A stretch of 64,000 bases of DNA from CAWGOF01 sp963824225 (GTDB lineage: Bacteria > Acidobacteriota > Polarisedimenticolia > Polarisedimenticolales > Polarisedimenticolaceae): contig CAWGOF010000003.1 in the NCBI GenBank assembly GCA_963824225.1, forward strand, positions 3,482,556 to 3,546,555, given 5' to 3'. The notes under the pieces are model-generated. The model saw only the letters and a program-made list of their open reading frames with translations, was not told the DNA's origin and did no database searches. Positions 41,339 through 50,270 of the stretch are shown here, one piece after another (the first letter of the stretch is position 1; every line of letters starts with the position of its first letter). The position numbers and the translations under genes are program-made.

Positions 41339-43968
41339 CAGAGACGGCCGAACAGGAGCACGGTGCCGGCGAGGTCCATCTCGCGGCCGCCGAACAGCTC
41401 GTAGGTCGTGCCGACGCCGGGCAGCCCGCGCAGGTGCGTGCGCGACAGGTCGGTCTCGCCCGGGTCGCGCGCGCCGTTGCCTTCGGTCGCGCCGGCGAGG
41501 CCGTCGCCCGAGTTCGTCGGTCCGTACTCGATCGAGAACTCCCCGCTCGGGAACATGCGGATCGAGAACGTGTTCGACCCGATGTCCGGGAACTCCGGGA
41601 CGTCCTTCCACTTCACGGTCAGGGAGTCCGGAAGCTCGACGATCGTGATGCGGCCTCGGAGCGCCGGGTTCAGGTCGTCCCACAGCGCGGCGATGCGCGG
41701 TGCGCCGATCAAGAACTCGGACACCGACTCCGTGAAGTCGATGTGCGCCCGGCCGAACGACACGAAGCCGTTCGCGTTCACGTTCACCCGGTTCCACAGC
41801 TGGCCCTGGAACGGGAACTCGAATGCGCGCAGCGGATGCTCGTAGCTCCCCTCGTCGCGCATCCCGATCAGCAAACCCTCGATCGTCTCGATCGACAGCA
41901 CATACCGGCCGACCCGGCTCCCGCCGTCGAACTCGAGATCGGGGAACGTCGACACCGCGACCGCGTACGGCCCGGGCTCGGTCACGCGGTACACGAGCTT
42001 CGACAGCGAGCCCGCACCCCCATCGTCGTTCTGGGCCACGAGCGCACCGGTCCGCAGGTCGAACAGCCCGATGACCGTGTCGAGCGGGTTGCCGGGGAGC
42101 GTCTCGATCAGCAGGAACCGCTCGCCCGGAGCGTCGAACGCGTAGTAGTCGACGTCGCCGGGCGCGATGACGCTGAACCGATCGCGGCTGTCGAACGGCA
42201 GGCTGACCCGCGCCCCGCTGAACCGGTCGTCGTTCGGCTCGTCCCGGTCGCGGAACCCGCGCGGCGTGTTGAACGAGAGCGTACGCCCCGCGAGATCGTT
42301 GTCGCCGCCGTACCAGTCCCACACCGCGAGATCCGAGCGGCCGTTGGCCACCGGCTCGCCGGGTGGCCGGCCGAAGAGGCCGAGATTGACCTGCGGCTCG
42401 AGATGGGTCGTCACCTCCCGGCCGCACGTGTAGCCCGCCAGGCCGTCGCCTGCGCTCAGCTCGCCGTACGCCAGCTCGAAGCTCCCGTTCGACCGTTGCA
42501 GCTTGATGTGGAACGTGTTCGCGCCCTCGCGCGGGTACTCGGGGACCGCGTTCCAGCTCACGGTCAGGTCGTTCTGCGTCTCGTCGAACGAGACACCGTC
42601 CCCGCGGAGCGGGATCAGGTCGTCCCACAGCGCGGCGATCTGCGGCGGACCGGACAGGAACCCCCCCGGGGTCTCGACGCGCTGTCCGACCGGTTGATCG
42701 AACGACACCGTGCCGTTGGCGTTGACCCAGATCGAGTCGAACATCCGTCCGCAGAAATCGAACGGGAACGGCAGGAACAGCTCGAACGAGTCGTCGTCGA
42801 TCAGCGGGATCGGTCCCGGCGGCAACCGGTTGATCATGATGTCGATGCCCGGCACCGTCGTCCCGGCCGGCGGTTCGACCGGCGTGTAGCTCGCCGGGTC
42901 GTCCGCGCCGTCGCGCGACTCGCCGGTCCCGTTGTAGAACTCCTCGGGCCCGGGCAGCGGCGAGAGCGGGTTCGTGCTGAACGCGCCGGCCAGGATCTCG
43001 TCGACGTACACCACGTAGGTCGCGCCGGGCGTCAAACCGTGCAGCGCGTAGCGCCCGGTGTACGGATCGGACTGGAACGGCAGGACGGAGTGATCCCCCG
43101 AGATCGCGGACACGGCGTCGTCGAACGGCGCGTCGACGTTCCGCGCGATGACGTTGACGCCCGTGAGCTTCGTCCGGCCGTTCGGACCGAGGATCGTGCC
43201 CTCGATCGTCCCGGTGGTTGCGCCGAAGTCGGGCTCGGGGTAGATCGTGGACAACGCCGCGCGGTCGTCCGCGGCGGGCGTCGCCTGGCCCCCGTGGAGG
43301 AGCAGCACGGGCGACATCGTCTCGATCCGTTCGGCGAGATCCTCCCGCGGGAACGTGTCGTGAGGGCTCGGACCGGTAGCGTCACCGAGCAGGGCGATCT
43401 GGAAGTTCACGGCCGAGTGCGCCAGGTTCGTGTAGTGGCCGAACTCGTGCACCTGGACCGAAAGCATCTCATCCTCGGGGAACCCCTCGATCAGGTATCT
43501 CCCGTTCATGAACCCCACGCCCTCGACGATCGTCCCCTGGCTGACGCTGATCCACTCCGGACCGGCGAAGCCCAGGATCCCCGAGTCGGGGCCGAACAGC
43601 AGATCGAAGATCTGGCCGAACTCGTCGTACACGATCGCGTTCAGCCCGTCGGGCGCCGTCGGGAACAGGTACGGGAGGAAGTTCAGACGCGTCACGTCGG
43701 CCGGGAGCGAGCCGGCGTTGCGGTAGCTCACGGTCGAGGTCGACACGGCCGCCCACCGGGCGAACGCCGCCTCGGTCTGGGCCACGGCGGCCGCGGGATC
43801 GAGCGTGCCGAGATACCCCGGATCGGGGTTGAATGGGATCTCCCGTCCTCCGTCGGGCCACACGTACGGCTGACCCGAATCCTGGACCACGAGCGGACCA
43901 CCAGCGTCCGCCGGTGCCGCAATCGCGATCGCGGCGAGCACGAGAAAGCCGAGCCGAAGGCCGCGCAC
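41338..43968 (-). CDS. Large exported metzincin-like metallopeptidase
   Basis: 876 aa with a signal peptide (RGLRLGFLVLAAIAIAAPADA) from the GTG at 43966-43968. The catalytic helix is HEFGHYTNLAHS with His174, Glu175, His178 and His184, the HExxHxxxxxH metzincin pattern, though Asn stands where metzincins have Gly. The N-terminal part has PYVWPDGGREIPFNPDPG, as in secreted matrixin-like proteins. The C-terminal two-thirds holds a carboxypeptidase-regulatory-like segment, two nidogen-like beta modules with IAALWDDL, and a PPC-type domain (DRFSVIAPGDVDYYAFD). Acts outside the cytoplasm. Gene 43973 lies four bases upstream and is probably co-transcribed. Confidence 0.85.
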   Translation of the reverse strand: MRGLRLGFLVLAAIAIAAPADAGGPLVVQDSGQPYVWPDGGREIPFNPDPGYLGTLDPAAAVAQTEAAFARWAAVSTSTVSYRNAGSLPADVTRLNFLPYLFPTAPDGLNAIVYDEFGQIFDLLFGPDSGILGFAGPEWISVSQGTIVEGVGFMNGRYLIEGFPEDEMLSVQVHEFGHYTNLAHSAVNFQIALLGDATGPSPHDTFPREDLAERIETMSPVLLLHGGQATPAADDRAALSTIYPEPDFGATTGTIEGTILGPNGRTKLTGVNVIARNVDAPFDDAVSAISGDHSVLPFQSDPYTGRYALHGLTPGATYVVYVDEILAGAFSTNPLSPLPGPEEFYNGTGESRDGADDPASYTPVEPPAGTTVPGIDIMINRLPPGPIPLIDDDSFELFLPFPFDFCGRMFDSIWVNANGTVSFDQPVGQRVETPGGFLSGPPQIAALWDDLIPLRGDGVSFDETQNDLTVSWNAVPEYPREGANTFHIKLQRSNGSFELAYGELSAGDGLAGYTCGREVTTHLEPQVNLGLFGRPPGEPVANGRSDLAVWDWYGGDNDLAGRTLSFNTPRGFRDRDEPNDDRFSGARVSLPFDSRDRFSVIAPGDVDYYAFDAPGERFLLIETLPGNPLDTVIGLFDLRTGALVAQNDDGGAGSLSKLVYRVTEPGPYAVAVSTFPDLEFDGGSRVGRYVLSIETIEGLLIGMRDEGSYEHPLRAFEFPFQGQLWNRVNVNANGFVSFGRAHIDFTESVSEFLIGAPRIAALWDDLNPALRGRITIVELPDSLTVKWKDVPEFPDIGSNTFSIRMFPSGEFSIEYGPTNSGDGLAGATEGNGARDPGETDLSRTHLRGLPGVGTTYELFGGREMDLAGTVLLFGRL

Positions 43969-43972
43969 GGCG

Positions 43973-44581
43973 TCAGTTCCCCGCGAGGATCGCCCGGACC
44001 TCGGTGGCCAGGCGGGCGTAGGAGATCGGACCCCGCGCGGCGAACGACTCCGCGCGTCCCGGGGGTGCGAGCCCGACGTTGTCGAGCTCGTTGACCGCCT
44101 CTTCGTGCTCACCCTCCCCCGTGATGCGGAAGCAGCCCTGCCCCAGACCGACCGTCGTCGACAGCCCGATCGCGCTCGGGGCGGTGACGAACAGCACGTA
44201 GGACGATCCGACCGCGAGCGCCGGTGGCTCGGGCAGCACGCGGACCCAGCGCGCGTCTCCCGCGGTCACGGGCAGCGACTTGCCGATCGTCCGCAGCTCG
44301 ACGACCGGCACGTCCTTCTCCGTCGTGAAGTCGCCCTTGAGCCCTTCGTCGACGCGGATCAGGAACGTTTGGGTCGGCAGGGTGCCCCCGCCGATCTCGA
44401 CCGACCCCTCGTCGACCTCGAGAACCGTGCCGCGAAAGATCCGGCCGGCGTCGCGGCACAGATCCTCCAGGTTCATTCGCCGAACGGTCGTGGCGAAGGC
44501 GGCGCTCGAGACGATAGCAGCGGTCCCGAAGAGCGCGGCGAGGACGAGCAGGCCGACGTTGCGCCGCCTGGTGGCACGCAT
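43973..44581 (-). CDS. Exported protein upstream of the metallopeptidase
   Basis: 202 aa with an N-terminal hydrophobic signal (RRRNVGLLVLAALFGTAAIVSSAAFA). The remainder (LEDLCRDAGRIFRGTVLEVDEGSVEIGGG, LPTQTFLIRVDEGLKG, SSYVLFVTAP, GLGQGCFRI) is a beta-rich domain of an OB-like character, as seen in conserved exported proteins found next to metzincin-like peptidases. It could be a chaperone, propeptide or inhibitor of the peptidase; inference from position only. ATG at 44579-44581; four-base gap to the peptidase start. Confidence 0.6.
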   Translation of the reverse strand: MRATRRRNVGLLVLAALFGTAAIVSSAAFATTVRRMNLEDLCRDAGRIFRGTVLEVDEGSVEIGGGTLPTQTFLIRVDEGLKGDFTTEKDVPVVELRTIGKSLPVTAGDARWVRVLPEPPALAVGSSYVLFVTAPSAIGLSTTVGLGQGCFRITGEGEHEEAVNELDNVGLAPPGRAESFAARGPISYARLATEVRAILAGN

Positions 44582-44727
44582 CCGGACCCCCTTCGCCCCT
44601 GCGTCCCGCGACCCTACCGAACCGGCCGCGAGGACTCCACCACTATACGCCGGTGCGCCCGCCCCGACTGGCGTTCCGCTCGCTATACTTCGGGCGCGCT
44701 GCGGGCGGACCGCAGGAGGGGCTCCGC

Positions 44728-47613
44728 TTGACCGCTACCACGTTCGCCCCGGGCGGGCCGAGTCGGTCGGCCGCCGGGCTGCGCTGGCTCGCCCGGCGCA
44801 CGGGCGTCGATCTGCGGCCCGGGGAAGGCACGATGTGCCTCCTCCTGTTCACCGCGTTCTTCCTGCTCGTCACGTTCCAGTACGCGACGAAGAGCGTGCG
44901 CCAGTCGACGTTCATCGACGGGCTCGGCGCGACCTGGCTGCCGCTCGCGTACCTGTCGGTCGCCGTGTTCTCGCTCCCGCTGCTGTGGGCCTACTCGCGC
45001 CTCGCCGACCGCCTCGATCGCTACCGGGTCATGACCTACACGGTGCTCGCGATCGCGCTCTCGATGGTCGGCTGCTGGTGGCTCTTCGCTTACTCGTTCG
45101 CCTGGATCCCGTTCGCGTTCTACGTCTGGGTCTCGATCGTCTACGTCCTGACCGTCAGCCAGTTCTGGTCGTTCGCGAACCATGTCCTCGACGCGCGCCA
45201 GGCCAAGCGCCTGTTCCCGCTCGTCGGCGCGGGCGGCCTGCTCGGCGGCATCGCCGGGGGCCAGGTCGCGCGCTTCGTCAGCCAGCGCGTCGACACGCGG
45301 GCGACGTTCCTCGTCGCCGGCCTGTTTCTCGTGGCCACGGCGCTCCTGCTGCAGGTCGTCCGCCGCTCGGGGCAGGGCGCGGCGCCAGCGAAGGCCCCCT
45401 CCGCGTCCGACCGGATCGACCAAGCCCGGGGCGGCCTCGATACCCTCAGACGCTCGCCGCACCTGATGTCGATCGCCGCGGTCATGGCGCTGACCGTGAT
45501 GGTCAGCCAGCTCGTCGACCTGCAGTTCAACTGGGCTGCCGAGGCCTGGACCCACGCCACGGGGCTCGACCAGCGCACCGCGTTCTTCGGCAACTTCTTC
45601 AGTATCATGGGTGTGTCGGCGTTCCTGTTCCAGCTCGCGTTCACGGCGCGGATCCACCGCTACCTCGGCGTCGGCTTCGCGATGCGGCTCCTACCGGTCA
45701 CGATGGGACTCGGGACCGCGGCGCTGATCTTCACCGCGGCGATGTTCCCGGCGGGGCTGATCGCCTCGGCGTACCTGCTCAAGATCGGCGAGAACGGCCT
45801 GCGCTACTCGCTCGACCAGGTCACGCGAGAGCTGCTGTTCCTGCCCGCCCCCTCGGTCATGCGCCTCAAGGCCAAGGCGTACATCGACGTGTTCATCCAG
45901 CGCGGGGCCAAGGGGCTCGCCGGCCTGATCCTGCTGCTCGTGCCGCTCGGGATCCTGAGCGCGCGCGGGACGGCATGGGTCTCTCTCGTGCTGATCGCGG
46001 CGTGGCTCGTCGTCGTCGGCTGGGCGTACCGCGAGTACGTCCGCGCGTTCCGCGCGCGACTGTCCCAGCGCGAGCCCGAGGCGACGTTCACGATCGACAT
46101 CTCGGACGTGACCACGCTCGAGATCCTGATGCAGAGCCTGGGGAGCGCCGACCGGCGCCAGGTGCTGTACGCGATCGACGTGCTCGAGGACAACAACCGC
46201 GGCCGCCTCGTCCCGCCGCTCCTGCTGTGCCACGACGATCCGACGGTGCGCCGCCGCGCGCTCGGTGTGCTGGCCAAGGTCGGAAGACGCGACGCGGCTC
46301 CGCTCGTCGAGCGCTTGCTCGCCGACGACGATCCCGAGGTGCGGGTCGAGGCGGTGCGCGCGCTCGTCGCGCTCCACGAGAGCGAGGCCACGGAGCTGAT
46401 GCGCTCGCGCCTGCGCGATCCCGATCCGCGCGTGCGCGGGACGGCGATCGCGTGCCTGGCCGATCTGGGACGGGAGGACGATCGTGGCCTCGCCGACGCA
46501 GCGCTCGCCGACCTGCTGTCCGCGAACGACGCGGACATGCGCATCGAGGGGGCCAAGGCGATCGGCGGCGTGCGCGAGCCGCGGTACGACGCGCGCCTGG
46601 TCCAGCTGCTCTACGACACGAACCCCGCCGTGGCCCGCGAGGCGATCCGCGCCGTCACGCGCCGGGCGGCGCGGGACGGCTTCAACCCGGTCTACGCGCC
46701 GACGCTCGTCGCGCTCCTCGACAGCCGGCGGCTCAAGCACGACGCCCGCGAGGCGCTCGTGGCCCTCGGGCCGCACGTCGCGCCGGCCCTGGGGCACTTC
46801 CTGAACGACGCCGACGAGTCGCTCTGGGTCCGCCGAGCGCTGCCCAAGACGCTCGCGCGGATCGACACCGCCGAGTCGATCGCCACGCTGTGCGCCGCGC
46901 TCGAGCACGCGGACGACGGGTTCCTGCGCCGGAAGATCGTCGAGGCGCTCGGCACGTTCGACCGCGCGCGCATCCCCCAGCACGCGCGCGCACGGATCGA
47001 GGCCGCGGCGCGCGAGGAGGCGCGGCGCTGGCACGTGGCGGTCGGCCGGCTGACCGCCATCGGCGCGGAAAACCACGCGCGGGTCGAGGGCGCGCGGATC
47101 GTATGGGATCCACGGCGCGAGCCGGACCTGCTGATCCAGCTCCTGGCCGAGGGCGCGGAAGAGTACGTGCGCAACCTGTTCGCGCTCCTGGCGCTGCTCC
47201 ATCCGCCGCACCACGTGTGGGCCGCGTACCGCGGGCTCGTCGGGGGGGCGACAGGCCTACGGACGCACGCGCTCGAGTACCTCGACAACACGCTGAGCGG
47301 CGACCTGCGTCGCACGGTGTTCTCGGTGATCGGGGACGATCCGCTGGCGGAGAAGGTGCGCTACGCCGCGAAGTGGTTCGGCGTGTCTGCCGGATCGCGC
47401 GTCCACGCGCTCGGCGCGCTCCTCGACGACGGCGTGAAGGGGACGCCCGACGCGCACGCGCGCGCGGTCGGCGCGCTGTACACGGTCTACGCGACGCGGC
47501 TGGCCGAGCTCTACGCCCAGGTCGAGCGGCTCGCGCGCGTGGCCCACGACCGTCTGGTGCGTGAGACCGCGGGCTGGGTCGTCGAGCGGCTGAAGATCGA
47601 CACGGTCGGATAG
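44728..47613 (+). CDS. Npt1/Tlc-type nucleotide carrier fused to HEAT repeats
   Basis: 961 aa. Residues about 40-450 form twelve membrane helices of the ADP/ATP carrier (Tlc) superfamily: LLLFTAFFLLVTFQYATKSVRQSTFIDG, FPLVGAGGLLGGIAGGQV, and RYSLDQVTRELLFLP..SVMRLKAKAYIDVFIQRGAKG, the last being the typical Tlc signature. Then come HEAT repeats (about 470-830; VRRRALGVLAKVGRRDAAPLVERLL, VRVEAVRALVALHE) on the cytoplasmic side. The TTG at 44728 is preferred since GGAGGGG lies six bases upstream; a GTG at 44653 is in frame. Free-living bacteria have such fusions of unknown use, not parasitic ATP import. The cyclic-nucleotide-binding gene follows. Confidence 0.85.
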   Translation: MTATTFAPGGPSRSAAGLRWLARRTGVDLRPGEGTMCLLLFTAFFLLVTFQYATKSVRQSTFIDGLGATWLPLAYLSVAVFSLPLLWAYSRLADRLDRYRVMTYTVLAIALSMVGCWWLFAYSFAWIPFAFYVWVSIVYVLTVSQFWSFANHVLDARQAKRLFPLVGAGGLLGGIAGGQVARFVSQRVDTRATFLVAGLFLVATALLLQVVRRSGQGAAPAKAPSASDRIDQARGGLDTLRRSPHLMSIAAVMALTVMVSQLVDLQFNWAAEAWTHATGLDQRTAFFGNFFSIMGVSAFLFQLAFTARIHRYLGVGFAMRLLPVTMGLGTAALIFTAAMFPAGLIASAYLLKIGENGLRYSLDQVTRELLFLPAPSVMRLKAKAYIDVFIQRGAKGLAGLILLLVPLGILSARGTAWVSLVLIAAWLVVVGWAYREYVRAFRARLSQREPEATFTIDISDVTTLEILMQSLGSADRRQVLYAIDVLEDNNRGRLVPPLLLCHDDPTVRRRALGVLAKVGRRDAAPLVERLLADDDPEVRVEAVRALVALHESEATELMRSRLRDPDPRVRGTAIACLADLGREDDRGLADAALADLLSANDADMRIEGAKAIGGVREPRYDARLVQLLYDTNPAVAREAIRAVTRRAARDGFNPVYAPTLVALLDSRRLKHDAREALVALGPHVAPALGHFLNDADESLWVRRALPKTLARIDTAESIATLCAALEHADDGFLRRKIVEALGTFDRARIPQHARARIEAAAREEARRWHVAVGRLTAIGAENHARVEGARIVWDPRREPDLLIQLLAEGAEEYVRNLFALLALLHPPHHVWAAYRGLVGGATGLRTHALEYLDNTLSGDLRRTVFSVIGDDPLAEKVRYAAKWFGVSAGSRVHALGALLDDGVKGTPDAHARAVGALYTVYATRLAELYAQVERLARVAHDRLVRETAGWVVERLKIDTVG

Positions 47614-47623
47614 AGGGGAAAAC

Positions 47624-48025
47624 GTGGCCGAGCTTGCGGGCATCGAGACGGTGATGTTGCTCCAGAGCGCGGACCTGTTCGCCCACTGTCGCGCCGAGGA
47701 GACGCTGCGCATCGCGGCCATCGCCCGCGAGCGCACGTTCAAGGCGGGCGAGACGGTGTACGAGAGGAGCGGCGCTGCGGAAGCGCTGTACTGCGTCGTA
47801 CGCGGTGAGGTGCAGGTCCAGAACGACAGCGGCCCGCCGAGGAGCATCGGTCCGCTCAACACGTTCGGCGTCGAGGAGATCCTGAGCGGCCGGCTGCGCG
47901 GCGCGACCGCGGTCGCGACCTCGGATACGCTGGTCCTGGCCATCGACGCCGAGGACTTCTTCGACCTCCTGGCCAACAACGTGGAGATCGTCCGAGCCCT
48001 GTTCCGTCACCTGATCGACCGGTAG
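47624..48025 (+). CDS. Cyclic-nucleotide-binding-domain protein
   Basis: 133 aa, one cNMP-binding (CAP-like) beta-roll: LLQSADLFAHCRAEETLRIAAIARERTFKAGETVYERSGAAEALYCVVRGEVQV, then FGVEEILSGRLRGATAVATSDTLVLAID. The phosphate-binding cassette (usually GE...RAA) is present as GVEEILSGRLRGATA. It has no DNA-binding or effector domain, so it may gate the Npt-like carrier encoded ten bases upstream. GTG start at 47624, preceded by AGGGGAAAA. Confidence 0.85.
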   Translation: MAELAGIETVMLLQSADLFAHCRAEETLRIAAIARERTFKAGETVYERSGAAEALYCVVRGEVQVQNDSGPPRSIGPLNTFGVEEILSGRLRGATAVATSDTLVLAIDAEDFFDLLANNVEIVRALFRHLIDR

Positions 48026-48048
48026 GACAGGAAACAAAGGAGGGAGCC

Positions 48049-49110
48049 ATGGCCGGTGCCGAAGCCGTTCGGCTGACCAAGCTCGCGTCCTGCTCCGGTT
48101 GAGCGGCCAAGATGGGCCCCGAGGCCCTGGCGCAGGTGCTGCGTCCGCTCGCCGCGATGTTCGACCCGCGTGCGTTTCCCGATCTGGTGCTCGGCCTCGA
48201 GTCGCCGGACGACGCCGCGGTGTGGAAACTCGACGACGAGCGGGCGATCGTGCTGACCGCCGACTTCTTCCCGCCGGTCGTCGACGACCCGTACAGGTTC
48301 GGCCAGATCGCCGCGGCGAACTCGCTGTCGGATCTGTTCGCCATGGGCGCGACGCCGCTCTTCGGCATCAACCTCGTCGGCTTCCCCGACGACCTGGACC
48401 GCAAGATCCTGACCGAGATCCTCCGCGGCGGCGGCGACAAGGTGAAGGAAGCGAACGCCGCGGTCGCCGGCGGCCACACGACAAGCGACGCCGAGCCGAA
48501 GTATGGCCTCGCGGTGGTGGGCCTGGTCCATCCGCAGCAGATGTGGACCAAGGGCGGCGCACAGCGCGGCGACGTGCTCTTCCTGACCAAGCCGCTCGGC
48601 ACGGGCGCGATCACGACGGCGCTCAAGAACGACGAGGCCGACCCCGCGCATCTCGACGCCGCGATCGAATCGATGGCCCGCCTGCACCTAAAAGCGGCAG
48701 AGACGCTGAAGCGTTTCCCCGGTGCGCTCCACGCGGCGACCGACATCACGGGCTTCGGCCTCTCGGGCCACGGCCACGAAATGGCCGAGGCGTCGAAGCT
48801 CGCGTTCGCGCTGCGGTTCGATGCGCTCCCGATCCTCCCCGGCGCGCTCGACTACCTGCGCGCGGACAACATCCCCGGCGGCGGCCGCCGCAACCGCGAG
48901 TACTACGGCCGCTGGGTCCACCCGGAGCGGAGCCTGACCGAGGAGCAGCTCGCGCTGCTCCACGACCCGCAGACCTCGGGCGGGCTCTTCGTTGCCGTCG
49001 CACCCGACCGGGCGAACGAGATCGAGGCCGCGCTCCGCGCGGCCGGCGAACCGGTGTGGCGCATCGGGGAAGCGGTCGACGGGGAGACCGGAACCCTGAA
49101 GATCGTGTGA
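48049..49110 (+). CDS. selD: Selenide,water dikinase (SelD), selenocysteine form
   Basis: 353 aa counting selenocysteine. Makes selenophosphate, the selenium donor for selenocysteine and selenouridine. ATG at 48049 follows AAAGGAGGGAG. TGA at 48100-48102 is in frame at residue 18 within ASCSG-U-AAK, exactly where SelD has its catalytic Cys or Sec. The rest is standard SelD: DDAAVWKLDDERAIVLTADFFPPVVDDPYRFGQIAAANSLSDLFAMGATPL, PLGTGAITTALK, ATDITGFGLSGHGHEMA and DPQTSGGL. A gene caller without Sec will start it at the later ATG (48112) and miss the active site. No selA, selB or selC is visible nearby. Confidence 0.97.
48114..48127 (+). promoter_or_regulatory. Candidate SECIS hairpin of selD
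   Basis: GGGCC (48114-48118) pairs with GGCCC (48123-48127) around a CCGA loop, starting eleven bases after the UGA, the spacing of the fdhF SECIS. The loop lacks the typical G-G-U, so the hairpin call is tentative; other pairings within 48105-48145 are possible. Confidence 0.4.
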
Positions 49111-49120
49111 GGCGCCGCGC

Positions 49121-50266
49121 TCAGTCCAGGCGCACGTAGCTCGGCGCCGTCCCACCCTCGACGAGCCAGCGGTAGCCATCTTGCATTCGCTCGGCCACGC
49201 TCGACCACGGGAAGGTTCTCGCGATCCACGTCCGTCCGCGGCGGCCCATCTCGTTGAGGGGCTCGGGCTCAAGACGCAGCGCGACCCGCAGGCTCTCGCT
49301 CAGGCAGTCCACCGAGTTCTCGATCCACCAACCGCAGCCCTGGGGCTCGATCTCGCGCCACGGCGCGCCCTGGGAGGCGATGACCGGGAGCTCGTGGGCC
49401 AGGGCCTCGGCGATCGTCACGCCCCAGTTCTCGTGGTGCGTCGGTTGGACGTAGAGGTCGGCTGAGCGGTACTCCGCCGTCTTGCGCTCCTCGGGCACGT
49501 AGCCGACGAACTCCGTGCGTGCGGCCCGCCATTCGACGGCGAGGCGCTGTAGCTCGGCGAGATGCCCATGCGTGTCCGGTCCGGCGATCCGCAGCTCCCA
49601 CTGCGGGAAGGCGTCTTGCACGTTGCACCATGCACGCAGGAGGCGTTCGACGCCTTTCTCCCGAACCACGCGGCCGAGGTACAGCAACCGGCGGCGGCCG
49701 TTCGGAGCGGCGATCCGCTCGGCCAGATTCGGGATCGCCACGCCGTTGGGGACGATCACTACCGGCGCCGTGAGCCCCAGATTGCGCATGTCCTCGTACT
49801 CGCTCATCGCCGTGGCGTGGAGACAGGCCGCGCGAGCCAGGTTGCTTCTCTGCCCCAGGTACCAGGCCGACATCTTGCGAAAGCGGTGCCGGCGCATGGC
49901 CCCGGGCGCGAGAGTCCCGCGCGGCGAGACCACGAGGTGACTCCGTGTGCTTCGCACGGCGCGGGCGGGGTAGATGTTCGGCATGAGCCACAGGCTGTGG
50001 CTGTGCAGCACGGCGCCGCGCTCGGCCGCGTCGCGCAACGCGGCCTTCATCTGTGGCGACGCGCCGATGCGCGCCAGCAGCCTCGAGCGCGGATGGACGT
50101 GCAGCGCGACCCCGAGCGGCTCGATCGGTGGGCAGGGCTCGAGCACGTGCAGGTGCACGCGGTGTCCGAGAGCGGCGAGAGACTCGCACAGGGTCGGTAC
50201 CGTGTAGCGCGGGCCGCCCGGCTCGTCGATGTTCGCCGTGACGTGATGCAACGTCAGGTCGGACAT
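49121..50266 (-). CDS. Glycosyltransferase (GT4-like)
   Basis: 381 aa, GT-B fold. N-terminal part carries HHVTANIDEPGGPRYTVPTLCESLAALGH (glycine-rich start of GT4 enzymes) and the C-terminal part RRLLYLGRVVREKGVERLLRAW, PDTHGHLAEL and the donor-binding HHENWGVTIAEALAHELPVIAS with the E-x7-E type motif. ATG at 50264-50266, four bases past the stop of the nucleotide-sugar dehydrogenase. In this setting it could attach a sugar to a cyclitol; acceptor is not known. Facing SelD tail to tail. Confidence 0.88.
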   Translation of the reverse strand: MSDLTLHHVTANIDEPGGPRYTVPTLCESLAALGHRVHLHVLEPCPPIEPLGVALHVHPRSRLLARIGASPQMKAALRDAAERGAVLHSHSLWLMPNIYPARAVRSTRSHLVVSPRGTLAPGAMRRHRFRKMSAWYLGQRSNLARAACLHATAMSEYEDMRNLGLTAPVVIVPNGVAIPNLAERIAAPNGRRRLLYLGRVVREKGVERLLRAWCNVQDAFPQWELRIAGPDTHGHLAELQRLAVEWRAARTEFVGYVPEERKTAEYRSADLYVQPTHHENWGVTIAEALAHELPVIASQGAPWREIEPQGCGWWIENSVDCLSESLRVALRLEPEPLNEMGRRGRTWIARTFPWSSVAERMQDGYRWLVEGGTAPSYVRLD

Positions 50267-50270
50267 CGGA

